NCBI GenBank assembly: GCA_965198655.1 | Contig: OZ240668.1 | Coordinates: forward strand, 1,984,001 to 2,048,000 | DNA: 64,000 nucleotides | Reading direction: 5' to 3' | Source of the DNA: Lichenicola sp965198655 | Lineage (GTDB): Bacteria; Pseudomonadota; Alphaproteobacteria; Acetobacterales; Acetobacteraceae | Shown: piece by piece, positions 23,773 through 33,072 of the stretch | Layout of the letters: the number at the start of each line of letters is the position of its first letter | How positions within the stretch are numbered: the first letter of the stretch is position 1 | Program-made: the position numbers and the translations under genes | Notes under the pieces: model-generated | Database searches by the model: none | Told to the model about the DNA's origin: nothing | Seen by the model: only the letters and a program-made list of their open reading frames with translations

Positions 23773-25320
23773 TCAGGACGGCGCCTTTGGCGCGAACACC
23801 ATCATGGTGATGTCGATGCCGATCTGGCGCAGCACCGAGTCCGGGCCGAGCGGGCCCAGCGTGTCGACAAAGGCGTCGAGCCGGTAGGGATCGTTCTGCC
23901 CGACCCGCCCGTGCACCGCCCAGACATGGGCGCCGGCGGCCTGGCGCTCGGCGGCGGTGTCGATGCTGGTGGTCCAGTCCTCCGGGGTGAGGGCGTGGCC
24001 GGTACGGGCGAGGTAGACGTTCATCATGTTGACCGTGCCCGGATCGTCGGTCAGCACCACGTCGCCCGGCTGCCGGTCCCGCAGCAGGGCGGCGGCGGCC
24101 TGGTTCCACAGCGGCTTGGTCTCGGTGCGGTAGTAGGGGAGCAGGTTGAGCAGGCCGAGTGCTGCCAGCAGCAGTAGGCACGGCACCTGCAGGCGGGCCG
24201 GCAGGCGCACCAGGCCGAGGCCGGCCAACAGGAAGAAGATCGGGCCGCTCCACAGCAGGTAGCGCGGCATCCACACCGAGGACACCAGCGACGAGGCGGC
24301 CAGCCCGACCGGCAGGGTGAGCAGGGCGATCGCCAGGATGGCGCCGGTCAGGCCGCGGCGCAGGCCGGCGAACAGCCCGATCGCGGCCAGCACCGCGACC
24401 ACCAGGCCGAGCCAGCCGACGCCGAGCAGGTCGAGGCTGCTGGGAAAGATCCGGAACGCGATCAGGCTGGAGATGCGCATCCCGTAGACGGTCTGCAGCG
24501 TGGTCCAGGCGCTCTGCGCGGTGATCGGCGGCACCCAATCCAGGCCGGAGCCCATGTCGCCGCGGGTCAGCACCGCCATGCCGGCGATAAAGGGAAGATA
24601 CACCGCCAGCACCAGCAGTTGCGCCCGCAGCCAGTTGCGGCCGAAGCCGCGACGGCAGGCGGGCGCACGCAGCGCGATCACCGCCGCCCCCAGGTTGGCG
24701 GCGACCAGCCAGAACACGGCGACGCTGAGGGTGTCGAGCGCTAGCGCGGTGCCGACCCCGTAGAGCACCCAGGCACCGCGGGCGGCACCCGGCTCGCGCC
24801 AGCGCCTGGCGGCGGCGGCCGGATCGCGCGCCAGCAGCACCAGGCCCCACAGCCCGACCAGGATCATGGTGGTGACCAGGGTGTAGGAGCGGGCTTCCTG
24901 CCCGTACTGCACCTGGAACGGGGCCAGGGCCAGCAGCATGGCGGCGGCGAGGCCGCTGCGCCAGTTGCCGAGGCTGCGGCCGACCATGAACAGCGCGGCG
25001 CAGGAGGCAGCGCCAAACAAGGCGGCCGGCAGCCGCATGATCCGCTCGTCGAGCCCGAACGGCACGAACCAGGACGACACCACGAAGTAGAGCGGCAGGT
25101 GATGGAACGACAAGCTGTCCCGCACCAGGGCGACGAAGCCCAGCGAGGACCGGCGCAGGGTGGTGATCTCGTCCATCCAGTACGGCTTGCCGTCGATGCC
25201 GTGCAGGCGGGCGGCCAGCGCCACCAGCACCACCACCGCCAGCGGCAGCAGGCCGGACAGGCGGCCGCCGGGATGTTGAACGTGCCGGTCGGGGTCGCGT
25301 CGTGAAACGGTCAGGCTCAC
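23773..25320 (-). CDS. membrane glycosyltransferase (PMT/ArnT-like, GT-C)
   Basis: About 515 residues with roughly 10-12 hydrophobic segments. The first lumenal loop carries the acidic motif YWMDEITTLRRSS, as in dolichyl/undecaprenyl-phosphate-sugar transferases of the PMT-2 family. HHLPLYFVVSSWF and APFQVQYGQEARSYTL are also characteristic. These enzymes move a sugar from a lipid carrier onto protein or glycolipid in the periplasm. I chose the GTG at 25320, although the same frame extends to 25401; neither start has a strong ribosome site. Confidence 0.82.
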   Translation of the reverse strand: MSLTVSRRDPDRHVQHPGGRLSGLLPLAVVVLVALAARLHGIDGKPYWMDEITTLRRSSLGFVALVRDSLSFHHLPLYFVVSSWFVPFGLDERIMRLPAALFGAASCAALFMVGRSLGNWRSGLAAAMLLALAPFQVQYGQEARSYTLVTTMILVGLWGLVLLARDPAAAARRWREPGAARGAWVLYGVGTALALDTLSVAVFWLVAANLGAAVIALRAPACRRGFGRNWLRAQLLVLAVYLPFIAGMAVLTRGDMGSGLDWVPPITAQSAWTTLQTVYGMRISSLIAFRIFPSSLDLLGVGWLGLVVAVLAAIGLFAGLRRGLTGAILAIALLTLPVGLAASSLVSSVWMPRYLLWSGPIFFLLAGLGLVRLPARLQVPCLLLLAALGLLNLLPYYRTETKPLWNQAAAALLRDRQPGDVVLTDDPGTVNMMNVYLARTGHALTPEDWTTSIDTAAERQAAGAHVWAVHGRVGQNDPYRLDAFVDTLGPLGPDSVLRQIGIDITMMVFAPKAPS

Positions 25321-25416
25321 GGTGTGTTCCAGCTCAAGGGAGGACCGCCGAGGATGCGCCTCCGATCGAGGCGGCATCATGGCGCCGGGAACATCACGCA
25401 CGGGAGTAACCCAACG

Positions 25417-25677
25417 ATGACGGACCGCAACCAGCAGCCGGCTCGCGTGTCACGCGCCGGGCGGATCGGCAAGGGGGTGGGGCTGGCGCTGGCGGCGTTG
25501 TCGCTGGCCGGCTGCGTGGTCGAGGTGCCGGCGCAGCAATCCGCCAGCGCCGCGCCCGGCTACGGCTATACCTGCTACGCGGGCGTCTACGTGTGCCGTC
25601 TGCCGCAGCAGATCCCGGTCGGCACGCAGTGTAGCTGCCCCGGGATCGGGGCGCCGTCCTTCGGCACCGTGCGCTAG
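25417..25677 (+). CDS. small cysteine-containing lipoprotein
   Basis: An 86-residue product with basic N-terminus and lipobox (LALAALSLAGC, Cys at about residue 33). The short mature part contains GYGYTCYAGVYVCRLP and TQCSCPG, giving four more cysteines that could form two disulfides in the periplasm. GGGAG lies eight bases before the ATG. I do not recognise the family. It is divergent from the membrane glycosyltransferase, and repeat C follows its stop. Confidence 0.7.
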   Translation: MTDRNQQPARVSRAGRIGKGVGLALAALSLAGCVVEVPAQQSASAAPGYGYTCYAGVYVCRLPQQIPVGTQCSCPGIGAPSFGTVR

Positions 25678-25697
25678 CGTCCGGGGGATGGCGAGGA

Positions 25698-25819
25698 AAG
25701 GCCAGGGGCTTTGCCCCCTGGACCCCATGAAGGGCAGAGCCCTTCAAACCCGATTCTTAAAGTAAAAGGGGTCTGGGGCCTCCGGCCCCAGCGGATCCAG
25801 GGCAGCGCCCTGGCCTTCA
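25698..25819. repeat. multi-hairpin dispersed repeat, copy C
   Basis: Same four-hairpin plan as copy A: CCAGGGGC-ttt-GCCCCCTGG, GAAGGGC-aga-GCCCTTC, CTGGGGCC-tcc-GGCCCCAG, CCAGGGC-agc-GCCCTGG. The 27-base apical segment of copies A and B is missing, leaving a 3-base loop. It fills the gap between two convergent genes, and its right end holds the stop codon of the YCF48-type gene (25817-25819). Confidence 0.9.
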
Positions 25820-27004
25820 AGGCGCCGAGCGAACCACGCCGCCGGGGCCGGCCAGGATCAGGGAATGGTCCGGCGCCTCCGCCATCGCCAGGATCGGGAA
25901 CGGCGCCTGGGCGGGGGCTGCGTCGAGGCGGGGCGAGTCCGGCTTGCCGGCGAGCCGCCAAGTCGCGCCGGACGCGTCGCCCAGCAGCACGCTGCCGTCC
26001 TGGCGCACCAGCCCGGCGGTGAGGGTGTTCTGCGACGGGTCGGCGACCGGATGCCACGCCACCGGCTTGGTTGTGGTCCAGTCCGGGCCGAGACCGGTGG
26101 TGGCATAGGCGTGGCCCTGCTGGCCGAACAGGACGAAGCCGAACGACCCGCCATCGAGCACGCCGAAGAAGGTGCCGTCGAAGGGGGACGGTGCCTTGTG
26201 CAGCCCGTCCTCCGGCTTGCCGGCGAGAAGGGTTCCGTGGGCGCCGGCGACGAGCAGCAGGCCGTTGCGGGCGGCGAGCCCGTCCAGACGGACGCCATCG
26301 GCGTTGCCCACGCCGTCGGACCAGGGGCGCCAATGGCGGCCGCCGTCGTTGGTCTCGGCCGACAGGATGCCGGCGCCGATCAGCCGGACGGTGTCGCTGC
26401 CGCTGCTCTGGATCAGCAGGAACGGGCGGGCCGGATCGTCCCGCACCAGCGCCTCCGCAACCTGGATGCGGCGCGCGCGCACGCTGTCCGCCTCGTTGCC
26501 GGCACGGGCCGCGTCGAGCGTGGCCTGCGCGGCGCGCGGGCCGTCCTCGACCAGGGTCCAGTGCGCGCCGCCGTCGTCGGTGCGCAGCACCGCGCCGTAA
26601 TGGCCGATCGCCCAGCCGAGCCGGTCGTCGATGAAGCGGATGGCGGTCAGGGTGGCCTGCACCGGGAGCTGCACCTGCCGCCAGGTGACGCCGTTGTCGT
26701 CGGACAGGATCAGCAGGCCGTCCAGGCCGCCCGCGACGAGCCGGTGGCCCGCGAGCGCCACCGCCTCGACCAGCACCTTGTCCGGATGCGCCACGATCGC
26801 CGCAGGCGTCGCCAGCGGCCCGGCCGCACGGGGGATCGGCACCGGCGGCGACACCGCGATCGGTGCCGGCCCGGGTGCCGCTTGGGCCGGACCGGCGGCA
26901 TGGGCCGGACCGGCCGGGAGCGGCGCTGCCGGCGGCTCGGCCCGCATCGGCTGGGCCAGAAGCGTCGAGGCGAGCAGGGCGACGACCGGCAGGAGTTTGG
27001 ACAT
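25817..27004 (-). CDS. secreted YCF48/HCF136-like repeat protein
   Basis: The 395-residue product has a signal peptide (LPVVALLASTLLAQPMRAEP) and an Ala/Pro-rich linker. The body is a beta-propeller of BNR/Asp-box-type repeats: LSDDNGVTWRQV, RTDDGGAHWTLV, ETNDGGRHWRPW, each following a blade such as RFIDDRLGWAIGHYGAVL. This matches the YCF48 group; its plastid and cyanobacterial relatives assist photosystem II assembly. In non-photosynthetic bacteria the role is unknown. I chose the ATG at 27004. It is divergent from rarA. Confidence 0.85.
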   Translation of the reverse strand: MSKLLPVVALLASTLLAQPMRAEPPAAPLPAGPAHAAGPAQAAPGPAPIAVSPPVPIPRAAGPLATPAAIVAHPDKVLVEAVALAGHRLVAGGLDGLLILSDDNGVTWRQVQLPVQATLTAIRFIDDRLGWAIGHYGAVLRTDDGGAHWTLVEDGPRAAQATLDAARAGNEADSVRARRIQVAEALVRDDPARPFLLIQSSGSDTVRLIGAGILSAETNDGGRHWRPWSDGVGNADGVRLDGLAARNGLLLVAGAHGTLLAGKPEDGLHKAPSPFDGTFFGVLDGGSFGFVLFGQQGHAYATTGLGPDWTTTKPVAWHPVADPSQNTLTAGLVRQDGSVLLGDASGATWRLAGKPDSPRLDAAPAQAPFPILAMAEAPDHSLILAGPGGVVRSAP

Positions 27005-27094
27005 GCGGGTTCCCGGAAACGGTAACGGGGGGCGGTAACGGTTCGCCGTCATAGCGCAATGCGCGGCGGGCGCATCCGGCCTATGCTGCGGGAC

Positions 27095-28456
27095 ATGAAG
27101 ATGCGCGACAAAGCGTCGGCCGACGCGGCCGACCTGTTCGGCGGTCCGGATGGGGCCTCCCCGGTGGCCGCGTCCGGACCGCCGGCAGCGGGCAGGCCGC
27201 TGGCCGACCGGCTGCGTCCGGCGAGCCTGGACGAGGTGGTGGGCCAGCCGCACCTGCTGGGACCGGACGGCGCGCTGCGCCGTATGCTGGAGCGCGGTTC
27301 TCTGGCGAGCCTGATCCTGTGGGGCGGTCCCGGCGTCGGCAAGACCACGATCGCCCGGTTGCTGGCGGACGCGGCGGGCTTGCGCTTCGTGCAGCTTTCG
27401 GCCGTGTTCTCCGGCGTCGCCGACCTCAAGCGCGCCTTCGAGGAGGCCGGCCGGCGGCTCGCCGCGTCGGGCGAGGCGACGCTGCTGTTCGTGGACGAGA
27501 TCCACCGCTTCAACCGGGCGCAGCAGGACGGCTTCCTGCCGGTGGTGGAGAACGGCACGGTGGTGCTGGTCGGCGCCACCACGGAGAACCCGTCCTTCGC
27601 GCTGAACGGCGCGCTGCTGTCGCGCTGCCAGGTGTTGGTGCTGCGTCGGCTGGACGAGGCGGCGCTCGAGGCACTGCTGCAACGCGCCGAGCAGGAGCAT
27701 GGGGCGGCGCTGCCGCTGACGCCGGAGGCACGGATCACGCTGCTGGCGATGGCCGACGGCGACGGGCGATACCTGCTCAACATGGTCGAGCAGTTGCAAA
27801 GCCTGCCCGACGCGGGCCCGTTGGACCCGAACGCCCTGTCCGCGCTGCTGGCGAAGCGAGCGGCGCTCTACGACAAGGACCGCGAGGAGCACTACAACCT
27901 GATCTCCGCGCTGCACAAGTCGCTGCGCGGCTCGGATCCGGACGCGGCGCTGTACTGGTTCGCGCGCATGCTGACCGGCGGCGAGGACCCGCGCTACATC
28001 GCGCGTCGGCTCACCCGCTTCGCCGCCGAGGACGTGGGCCTGGCGGACCCGCAGGCGCTGCCGCAGGCGATCGCGGCCTGGGAGACCTTTGAGCGGCTGG
28101 GCAGCCCGGAGGGCGAGCTGGCCCTGGCGCAGCTCGTCGCCTATCTCGGCACCGCACCCAAATCCAACGCGGTGTACATGGCCTACAAGGCAGCGATGCG
28201 GGCGGCAAAGGCGACCGGCAGCCTGGCCCCGCCGGCGCACATCCTGAACGCGCCGACCCGGCTGATGCAGGAGATCGGCTACGGCGCCGGCTACGAGTAC
28301 GACCACGACACCGAGCACGGCTTCTCCGGGCAGAGCTACTTCCCCGACGGCATGGCGCGCGAGCGGTTCTACCGTCCCACCGACCGCGGGAACGAGGGCG
28401 AGATCGCGCGCAGGCTGGACAGTTGGGCTCGGCTGAGGGACAGCGACCGGTCATGA
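27095..28456 (+). CDS. rarA: replication-associated recombination protein A (RarA/MgsA)
   Basis: A 453-residue AAA+ ATPase of the clamp-loader type that acts at stalled forks. Walker A is WGGPGVGKTTIARLLAD (about residues 76-92), Walker B is LLFVDEIHRFNRAQQD, and sensor 1 is VLVGATTENPSFALN. The C-terminal RarA-specific part includes ALYWFARMLTGGEDPRYIAR and the final YGAGYEYDHDTEHGFSGQ. I chose the ATG at 27095; upstream codons overlap the promoter region. It overlaps the following pseudouridine synthase by four bases (ATGA). Confidence 0.95.
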   Translation: MKMRDKASADAADLFGGPDGASPVAASGPPAAGRPLADRLRPASLDEVVGQPHLLGPDGALRRMLERGSLASLILWGGPGVGKTTIARLLADAAGLRFVQLSAVFSGVADLKRAFEEAGRRLAASGEATLLFVDEIHRFNRAQQDGFLPVVENGTVVLVGATTENPSFALNGALLSRCQVLVLRRLDEAALEALLQRAEQEHGAALPLTPEARITLLAMADGDGRYLLNMVEQLQSLPDAGPLDPNALSALLAKRAALYDKDREEHYNLISALHKSLRGSDPDAALYWFARMLTGGEDPRYIARRLTRFAAEDVGLADPQALPQAIAAWETFERLGSPEGELALAQLVAYLGTAPKSNAVYMAYKAAMRAAKATGSLAPPAHILNAPTRLMQEIGYGAGYEYDHDTEHGFSGQSYFPDGMARERFYRPTDRGNEGEIARRLDSWARLRDSDRS

Positions 28457-29424
28457 GCGTCGTGACCCTGTCCGTGACCGCCGACGAAGCCGAGATCCGC
28501 CTGGATCGCTGGTTCCGCCGGCATTATCCGCACCTGACCCAGGGAGCGCTGCAGAAGCTGTGCCGCACCGGCCAGGTCAAGGTCGATGGCCGCAAGGCCG
28601 ACACCTCGACCCGGCTGCTGCCGGGCCAGTCGGTGCGCGTGCCGCCGATCCCGAACGCCGCCCGGCCGGCGCCGATCGCCCAGGCGGTCGATCCGCACGA
28701 CGCGCGCGAGCTCCAGCGCCTGGTGATCTACCGCGACGAGCAGGTGATCGTGCTGAACAAGCCAGCCGGGCTGGCGGTGCAGGGCGGTCCCGGCATCGTG
28801 CGCCACGTCGACGGCATGCTGGACGCGCTGCGCGACGGCTCGGAGCACCGGCCGCGCCTGGTGCACCGGATCGACCGCGACACTTCCGGGCTGCTGCTGC
28901 TGGCGCGCACCCCCGGGGTGGCGGGCAAGCTGGCGGCGTCGTTCCGCGGCCGCGACGTGCGAAAGACCTATTGGGCGGTGGTGGTGGGACGGCCGAGCCC
29001 GGCGGAGGGCGTGATCGACCTGCCCTTGGCGCGGCTCGGCGCCGGACCCGGGTCGCTGACGGTCGCGGCGGAACGGGACGAGGAGGACGCGGCGCACGCG
29101 CTGACCGAGTATGCCGTGAAGGACGCGGCGGCGCGCAAGCTGTCCTGGCTGGAGCTGTCGCCGCTGACGGGGCGCACGCACCAGCTTCGCGTGCATTGCG
29201 AGGCGCTCGGCACGCCGATCCTGGGCGACCCGAAATATGGCGGCGAGGCGGCGCATCTCGACGGCTTTCCCGACCAGCTCCACCTGCATGCGCGGACACT
29301 CGACCTGCCGCACCCGGAGGGCGGACGGCTGCTCGTGGCCGCCGAGCTGCCGCCGCACATGAGGGACACGTTCCGCACCCTCGGCTTCGAGGCGGGCAGC
29401 ACGCGTCCGGCCAAGCGGAGCTGA
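28453..29424 (+). CDS. rluC: RluC/RluA-family 23S rRNA pseudouridine synthase
   Basis: A 323-residue enzyme with an N-terminal S4 RNA-binding domain (EIRLDRWFRRHYPHLTQGAL, about residues 12-70). The catalytic domain has motif II HRIDRDTSGLLLLA, whose Asp (about residue 141) attacks uridine. The C-terminal LSPLTGRTHQLRVHCEALG is also diagnostic. RluC makes pseudouridines at 955, 2504 and 2580 in E. coli 23S rRNA; which sites apply here is inference. The start overlaps the rarA stop. Confidence 0.92.
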   Translation: MSVVTLSVTADEAEIRLDRWFRRHYPHLTQGALQKLCRTGQVKVDGRKADTSTRLLPGQSVRVPPIPNAARPAPIAQAVDPHDARELQRLVIYRDEQVIVLNKPAGLAVQGGPGIVRHVDGMLDALRDGSEHRPRLVHRIDRDTSGLLLLARTPGVAGKLAASFRGRDVRKTYWAVVVGRPSPAEGVIDLPLARLGAGPGSLTVAAERDEEDAAHALTEYAVKDAAARKLSWLELSPLTGRTHQLRVHCEALGTPILGDPKYGGEAAHLDGFPDQLHLHARTLDLPHPEGGRLLVAAELPPHMRDTFRTLGFEAGSTRPAKRS

Positions 29425-29450
29425 CGCCCGTGCGCCCAGCGGGGACGACG

Positions 29451-31892
29451 ATGCCGCGGCGGCGTAGCCCGCTGCGCACGCTGGCAGGTGCCGTGCTGGT
29501 GCTGGCCCTGCTGCTGGCGCTGCTGCTGGTCGCGGCCGGGCTGGTGGCGCAGCGGCGGCTGGACCAGGACGGGCTGCGGCTGCGCGTGGAGCGCGAGGTG
29601 CTGCGGCAGACCGGGCGGCAGCTCGCGCTCGGCACGCTGCACCTCGAGCTGCTGCCGGTGCCGACGCTGCGCGCGGATGGGGTCGCGCTGGCGAACTGGC
29701 CGGGGCATGGCGAGCCGGAGATGCTGACCGCCGATACCGTGACGGCGCACCTGGCGCTGCTGCCGCTTCTGCACCACGTCGTCCGGCTCGAAGGGGTGAC
29801 CCTGACCCGGCCGGACCTCGTGCTGCAGCGCGACCCGGACGGCACCGCGAACTGGCAGATGCACGGGCAAGCGGCGCCGGGCGGGGGTCCATCCTCCGGC
29901 GGCGGCGGCGCGCGGTGGCGGATCGAGATCGGCAGCGTGCGGCTGCGCGACGGCACGCTCGCCTGGCGCGACGGGTTGAAGGGCTGGACCGGCGCCGTGG
30001 CGCTGAACCGGCTGGACGGCAGCGGGCTCGCGGGTCATGCACCGTCGATGACGCTAGCCGGCCGCCACGGCGCTGCCGGGTTCGATGCCGACCTCGCCAC
30101 CGGCCCGCTCGACCGGCTGGAGGCCTCGGCGCCCGCCGGAGGATCCTGGCCGCTGCGGATCTCGGCGCGGGAGCAGGCAGGCGGGCGGGAGGTGGCCCGG
30201 CTGGCGGTCGCCGGCACGCTGGCGGATCCGGGACGGGGGCGCGGCTACGCGCTCGACGTCGCGGCGCAGGCGTCGCGGCTCGACGTCCTGGACGCGTTGT
30301 TCCCACACGCCGCCCTGCCGGCGGTCGAGGGCATGTCGGTGCGGATGCGGCTGGACGACGCGGGGGCCGCGCGCCCGACGGTGCGATCGTTGGACCTGCG
30401 CACCGGCGCGTTCCCGGCCGACGCGCTACTGCGGCGGCACTGGCTGCGCGACCTGTCGGTGCGCTCGCTCTCGGTGCAGGCGGCTTCTCCTGATGCGAAG
30501 CTGGTGCTGTCGCTCGACGGCACCTGGCGCGGGCAGAACCTGGCGCTGCACGGCACCGCAGGCACCCTGTCGGGATGGCAGGCCGGCGCAGGCGCGGTGC
30601 CGGTGTCGCTGGAGCTGTCGGTGGCCGACGCGCGGGCGCGGCTCGACGGCACTGCCGGACGGGCGGGCTCGGACCTCCGTCTGGCGGTGCAGGCGCCGGC
30701 GCTGCAACCTGTGCTGGGCATGGGGCCGGCGCTCACCGCGCTGGTGCTGTCGACGCGGCTGCAGACGGGACCGGGGGATCGGTATGCGCTGTCGGAGCTC
30801 AGCCTGGAGTCGCACGAGCTGAACCTGAGCGGCGATGCCGCGGCGCAGGGGACGGCACATCCCGTGGTCACCGCAGCACTCGCCTCGACCCATGCCGACC
30901 TGGACGCGCTGCGGGCCGGCTGGCAGGGACGTGCGGAAGCGGCAGCACCGACGCCCGCGGGTGCAGCACCTACGCAGCCGGCTCCGGCGGCACCGCCCGT
31001 GGCCGCCGGCGTGCGGAGCGATGCGGTACCGTTCGCGGCGCTGCGTCTGGCCGAGCTGTCGATCCGGCTGGACGCGCAGGAGCTGCGCCTCGGCGGTGCC
31101 CGCTATCGCGACCTGAAGGCTATACTCTCCGTGCAGGACGGCAGGCTGTCCCTGGCGCCCTCGGTGACCGGACCGGCCGGGGCCATCGCGGGACGGCTCG
31201 AAGCCGACGCGTCGGCGCGCAGCGTCGGGCTGACGCTGCAGCCGTCGATGGTGCCGGCCGAGACGCTGGCGGCCCTGGCCGGGGTGGCGCCCGAGCTTGC
31301 CGGCACCGTCGAGCTGGTGGGCGAGCTGCACGGTACCGGCGACACCGTCCAGGCCGTGGCCGCGAGCCTGTCGGGACAGGCCGGCGCGTCGCTGGTGGAC
31401 GGGTCGATCGCCAACCGGGCGTTGTCGCAGGTGGTCGGCCGTCCAGTCGGCCTGTCGGACGGCGGGCGGACAACGGTGCGCTGCCTGGCGCTGCCGGCGC
31501 ATGTGCAGGACGGCGTCGCCACCCTGTCGTCGCTGGCGCTGCAGACCGGCCGCCTGGACGTGCAGGGCCACGGCACGGTCGGGCTCGGCGACGGCCGGCT
31601 CGACCTGCATCTGCTGCCGCGCTTGTCGCTTGGAGTCGGTGGCGCGTCCCTGCCGGTGCATGTCGGCGGCACGCTGGGCGCGCCGGCGCCGGCGCTGGAT
31701 CCGGCCGCTCCGGGCGGGCGGTTCGCGCTGACCATCGGACCGGGTGGGCCGGCGCCGGACCTGTGCGGGCCGGCGCTGCAGGCGGCGCGGTTCGGCGCGC
31801 CCGGGCCGCAGCCGGGCCCGCTCGCCCTCGATCGGCCGCGCAAGGCGCCGAAGCCGATCGACATCCTGCGCGGGCTCGGGCTGTTCCGGTGA
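29451..31892 (+). CDS. AsmA-family envelope protein
   Basis: An 813-residue protein anchored by one N-terminal membrane segment (LAGAVLVLALLLALLLVAAG). Then comes the AsmA N-terminal pattern (LALGTLHLELLPVPTLRADGV ... LLPLLHHVVRLEGVTLTRPD). A long beta-rich middle and the C-terminal AsmA_2 region with GQAGASLVDGSIANRALSQ complete the layout. AsmA-like proteins span the periplasm and are linked to phospholipid transport and outer-membrane biogenesis. The start could also be the GTG at 29430. The ATP12 gene overlaps its stop. Confidence 0.88.
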   Translation: MPRRRSPLRTLAGAVLVLALLLALLLVAAGLVAQRRLDQDGLRLRVEREVLRQTGRQLALGTLHLELLPVPTLRADGVALANWPGHGEPEMLTADTVTAHLALLPLLHHVVRLEGVTLTRPDLVLQRDPDGTANWQMHGQAAPGGGPSSGGGGARWRIEIGSVRLRDGTLAWRDGLKGWTGAVALNRLDGSGLAGHAPSMTLAGRHGAAGFDADLATGPLDRLEASAPAGGSWPLRISAREQAGGREVARLAVAGTLADPGRGRGYALDVAAQASRLDVLDALFPHAALPAVEGMSVRMRLDDAGAARPTVRSLDLRTGAFPADALLRRHWLRDLSVRSLSVQAASPDAKLVLSLDGTWRGQNLALHGTAGTLSGWQAGAGAVPVSLELSVADARARLDGTAGRAGSDLRLAVQAPALQPVLGMGPALTALVLSTRLQTGPGDRYALSELSLESHELNLSGDAAAQGTAHPVVTAALASTHADLDALRAGWQGRAEAAAPTPAGAAPTQPAPAAPPVAAGVRSDAVPFAALRLAELSIRLDAQELRLGGARYRDLKAILSVQDGRLSLAPSVTGPAGAIAGRLEADASARSVGLTLQPSMVPAETLAALAGVAPELAGTVELVGELHGTGDTVQAVAASLSGQAGASLVDGSIANRALSQVVGRPVGLSDGGRTTVRCLALPAHVQDGVATLSSLALQTGRLDVQGHGTVGLGDGRLDLHLLPRLSLGVGGASLPVHVGGTLGAPAPALDPAAPGGRFALTIGPGGPAPDLCGPALQAARFGAPGPQPGPLALDRPRKAPKPIDILRGLGLFR

Positions 31893-32656
31893 AGGCGCCC
31901 GGCCTGATCGGGCCCGGCCTGAGCGGGAACGGGCGGCGGGTCTGGACCGAGGTGCTGGCGCTTCGCGACGGCGACGGGTTCCTGATCATGCTGGACGCGA
32001 GGCCGCTGTGCCTTCCCGGCGGGGCAAGGCTGCGCGTCGGCACCGAAGCGCTTGCGGGCGCGGTGGCGGCGGAATGGCAGGCGGCCGGACGCGACACGCC
32101 GGATGGGACGATCGCGCCGGACGGGCTGCCGATGACCAGGCTCGCCGCCACGCTGCAGGAGCGGGTGTCGCCGGACCGCACGCCGATCGTGGCGAGCCTG
32201 CTCGGCTACGTCGACGGCGAGCTGCTGTGCTACCGGGCGACGCATCCGGCCGAACTCAAGGCGCGCCAGGGGGCCGAATGGCAGCCCTGGCTCGACTGGT
32301 TCGCGGGGCGGCACGGCATAAGGCTTCGTGTCACCGAGGGGGTGATGCCGGTGTCGCAGCCGCAGGAGGCACGGGCGGCGACCGAGGCGGTGCTGCTGAC
32401 GCAGCCGGATGCGGTGCTGGCAGCACTTGGCGTCCTGGTCCCGGCCCTGGGCAGCCTGGTGCTGGCGCTGGCGCTGGCGGACGGCGCACTGTCCCCGCCC
32501 GACGCGACTCGGCTCGCCTTGCTCGACGAGCTCGACCAGGTGTCGCGCTGGGGCGCCGACCGCGAAGCCGAGGACCGCCACCTTCTGCTCGGCCGGGAGG
32601 TGGGCGAGGCGGCCCGCTTCGCGGCGCTGGCGCAAGGGAAGGGGGACGCGCCATGA
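31889..32656 (+). CDS. ATP12 family F1-ATPase assembly chaperone
   Basis: A 255-residue member of the ATP12 family, which in mitochondria chaperones the F1 alpha subunit and is found in alphaproteobacteria. Recognisable segments are FLIMLDARPLCLPGGARLRV (the sheet edge), MTRLAATLQERVSPDRTPIV, LLCYRATHPAELKARQ, WQPWLDWFAGRHGIRL and the C-terminal helix DELDQVSRWGADREAEDR. It starts with GTG at 31889, overlapping the AsmA stop, and its end overlaps the acylphosphatase ATG. Confidence 0.9.
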   Translation: MKAPGLIGPGLSGNGRRVWTEVLALRDGDGFLIMLDARPLCLPGGARLRVGTEALAGAVAAEWQAAGRDTPDGTIAPDGLPMTRLAATLQERVSPDRTPIVASLLGYVDGELLCYRATHPAELKARQGAEWQPWLDWFAGRHGIRLRVTEGVMPVSQPQEARAATEAVLLTQPDAVLAALGVLVPALGSLVLALALADGALSPPDATRLALLDELDQVSRWGADREAEDRHLLLGREVGEAARFAALAQGKGDAP

Positions 32657-33006
32657 GCCCACCGGTCGCACGGCGCTGGCTGGTCGAGGGACGTGTGCAG
32701 GGGGTCGGCTACCGGATGTGGCTGCAGCGCGAGGCGGAGGCCGCTGGGGTCGAGGGCTGGGTGCGCAACCTGTCCGACGGCCGGGTCGAGGCGCTGTTGC
32801 GCGGCTCGGCGGAGTCGCTCGATCGCCTCGAACGCCTGGCGCGGCGCGGGCCGACGCAGGCCCGGGTGGAGCGGGTGGTGTCGGTGCCGTGGCCGCATCC
32901 GGTGCCGGGCGGGCGGTTCCGGCAGCTCGGCGACGCGGCCTTGTCGGAGGTGGGGCCGGACGCGGAGCAGGCTGGTAACGCTGTTTCACGCATGGATGAT
33001 ACGTGA
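32653..33006 (+). CDS. acylphosphatase
   Basis: Hydrolyses acyl phosphates. The N-terminal signature EGRVQGVGYRMWLQREA gives the catalytic Arg (residue 21), and GWVRNLSDGRVEALLRG gives the catalytic Asn (residue 39). At 117 residues it is longer than the usual 90 because of a C-terminal extension after QLGDAAL that has no known role. The ATG overlaps the stop of the ATP12 gene by four bases. Confidence 0.92.
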   Translation: MSPPVARRWLVEGRVQGVGYRMWLQREAEAAGVEGWVRNLSDGRVEALLRGSAESLDRLERLARRGPTQARVERVVSVPWPHPVPGGRFRQLGDAALSEVGPDAEQAGNAVSRMDDT

Positions 33007-33072
33007 CGATCGGTTACATCGGGAGCCGCGCGATTTTGCTACCTATTCCTTGCCACCACGACCGGGAACCTC

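Noticed and set aside
25817..27004. YCF48-type protein as evidence of photosynthesis
   Set aside because: Relatives occur in many non-photosynthetic bacteria, and no photosynthesis gene is nearby.
28560..29450. Upstream extension of the AsmA frame over the rluC gene
   Set aside because: The extension is out of frame with rluC and low in complexity; the AsmA membrane anchor begins right after 29451.
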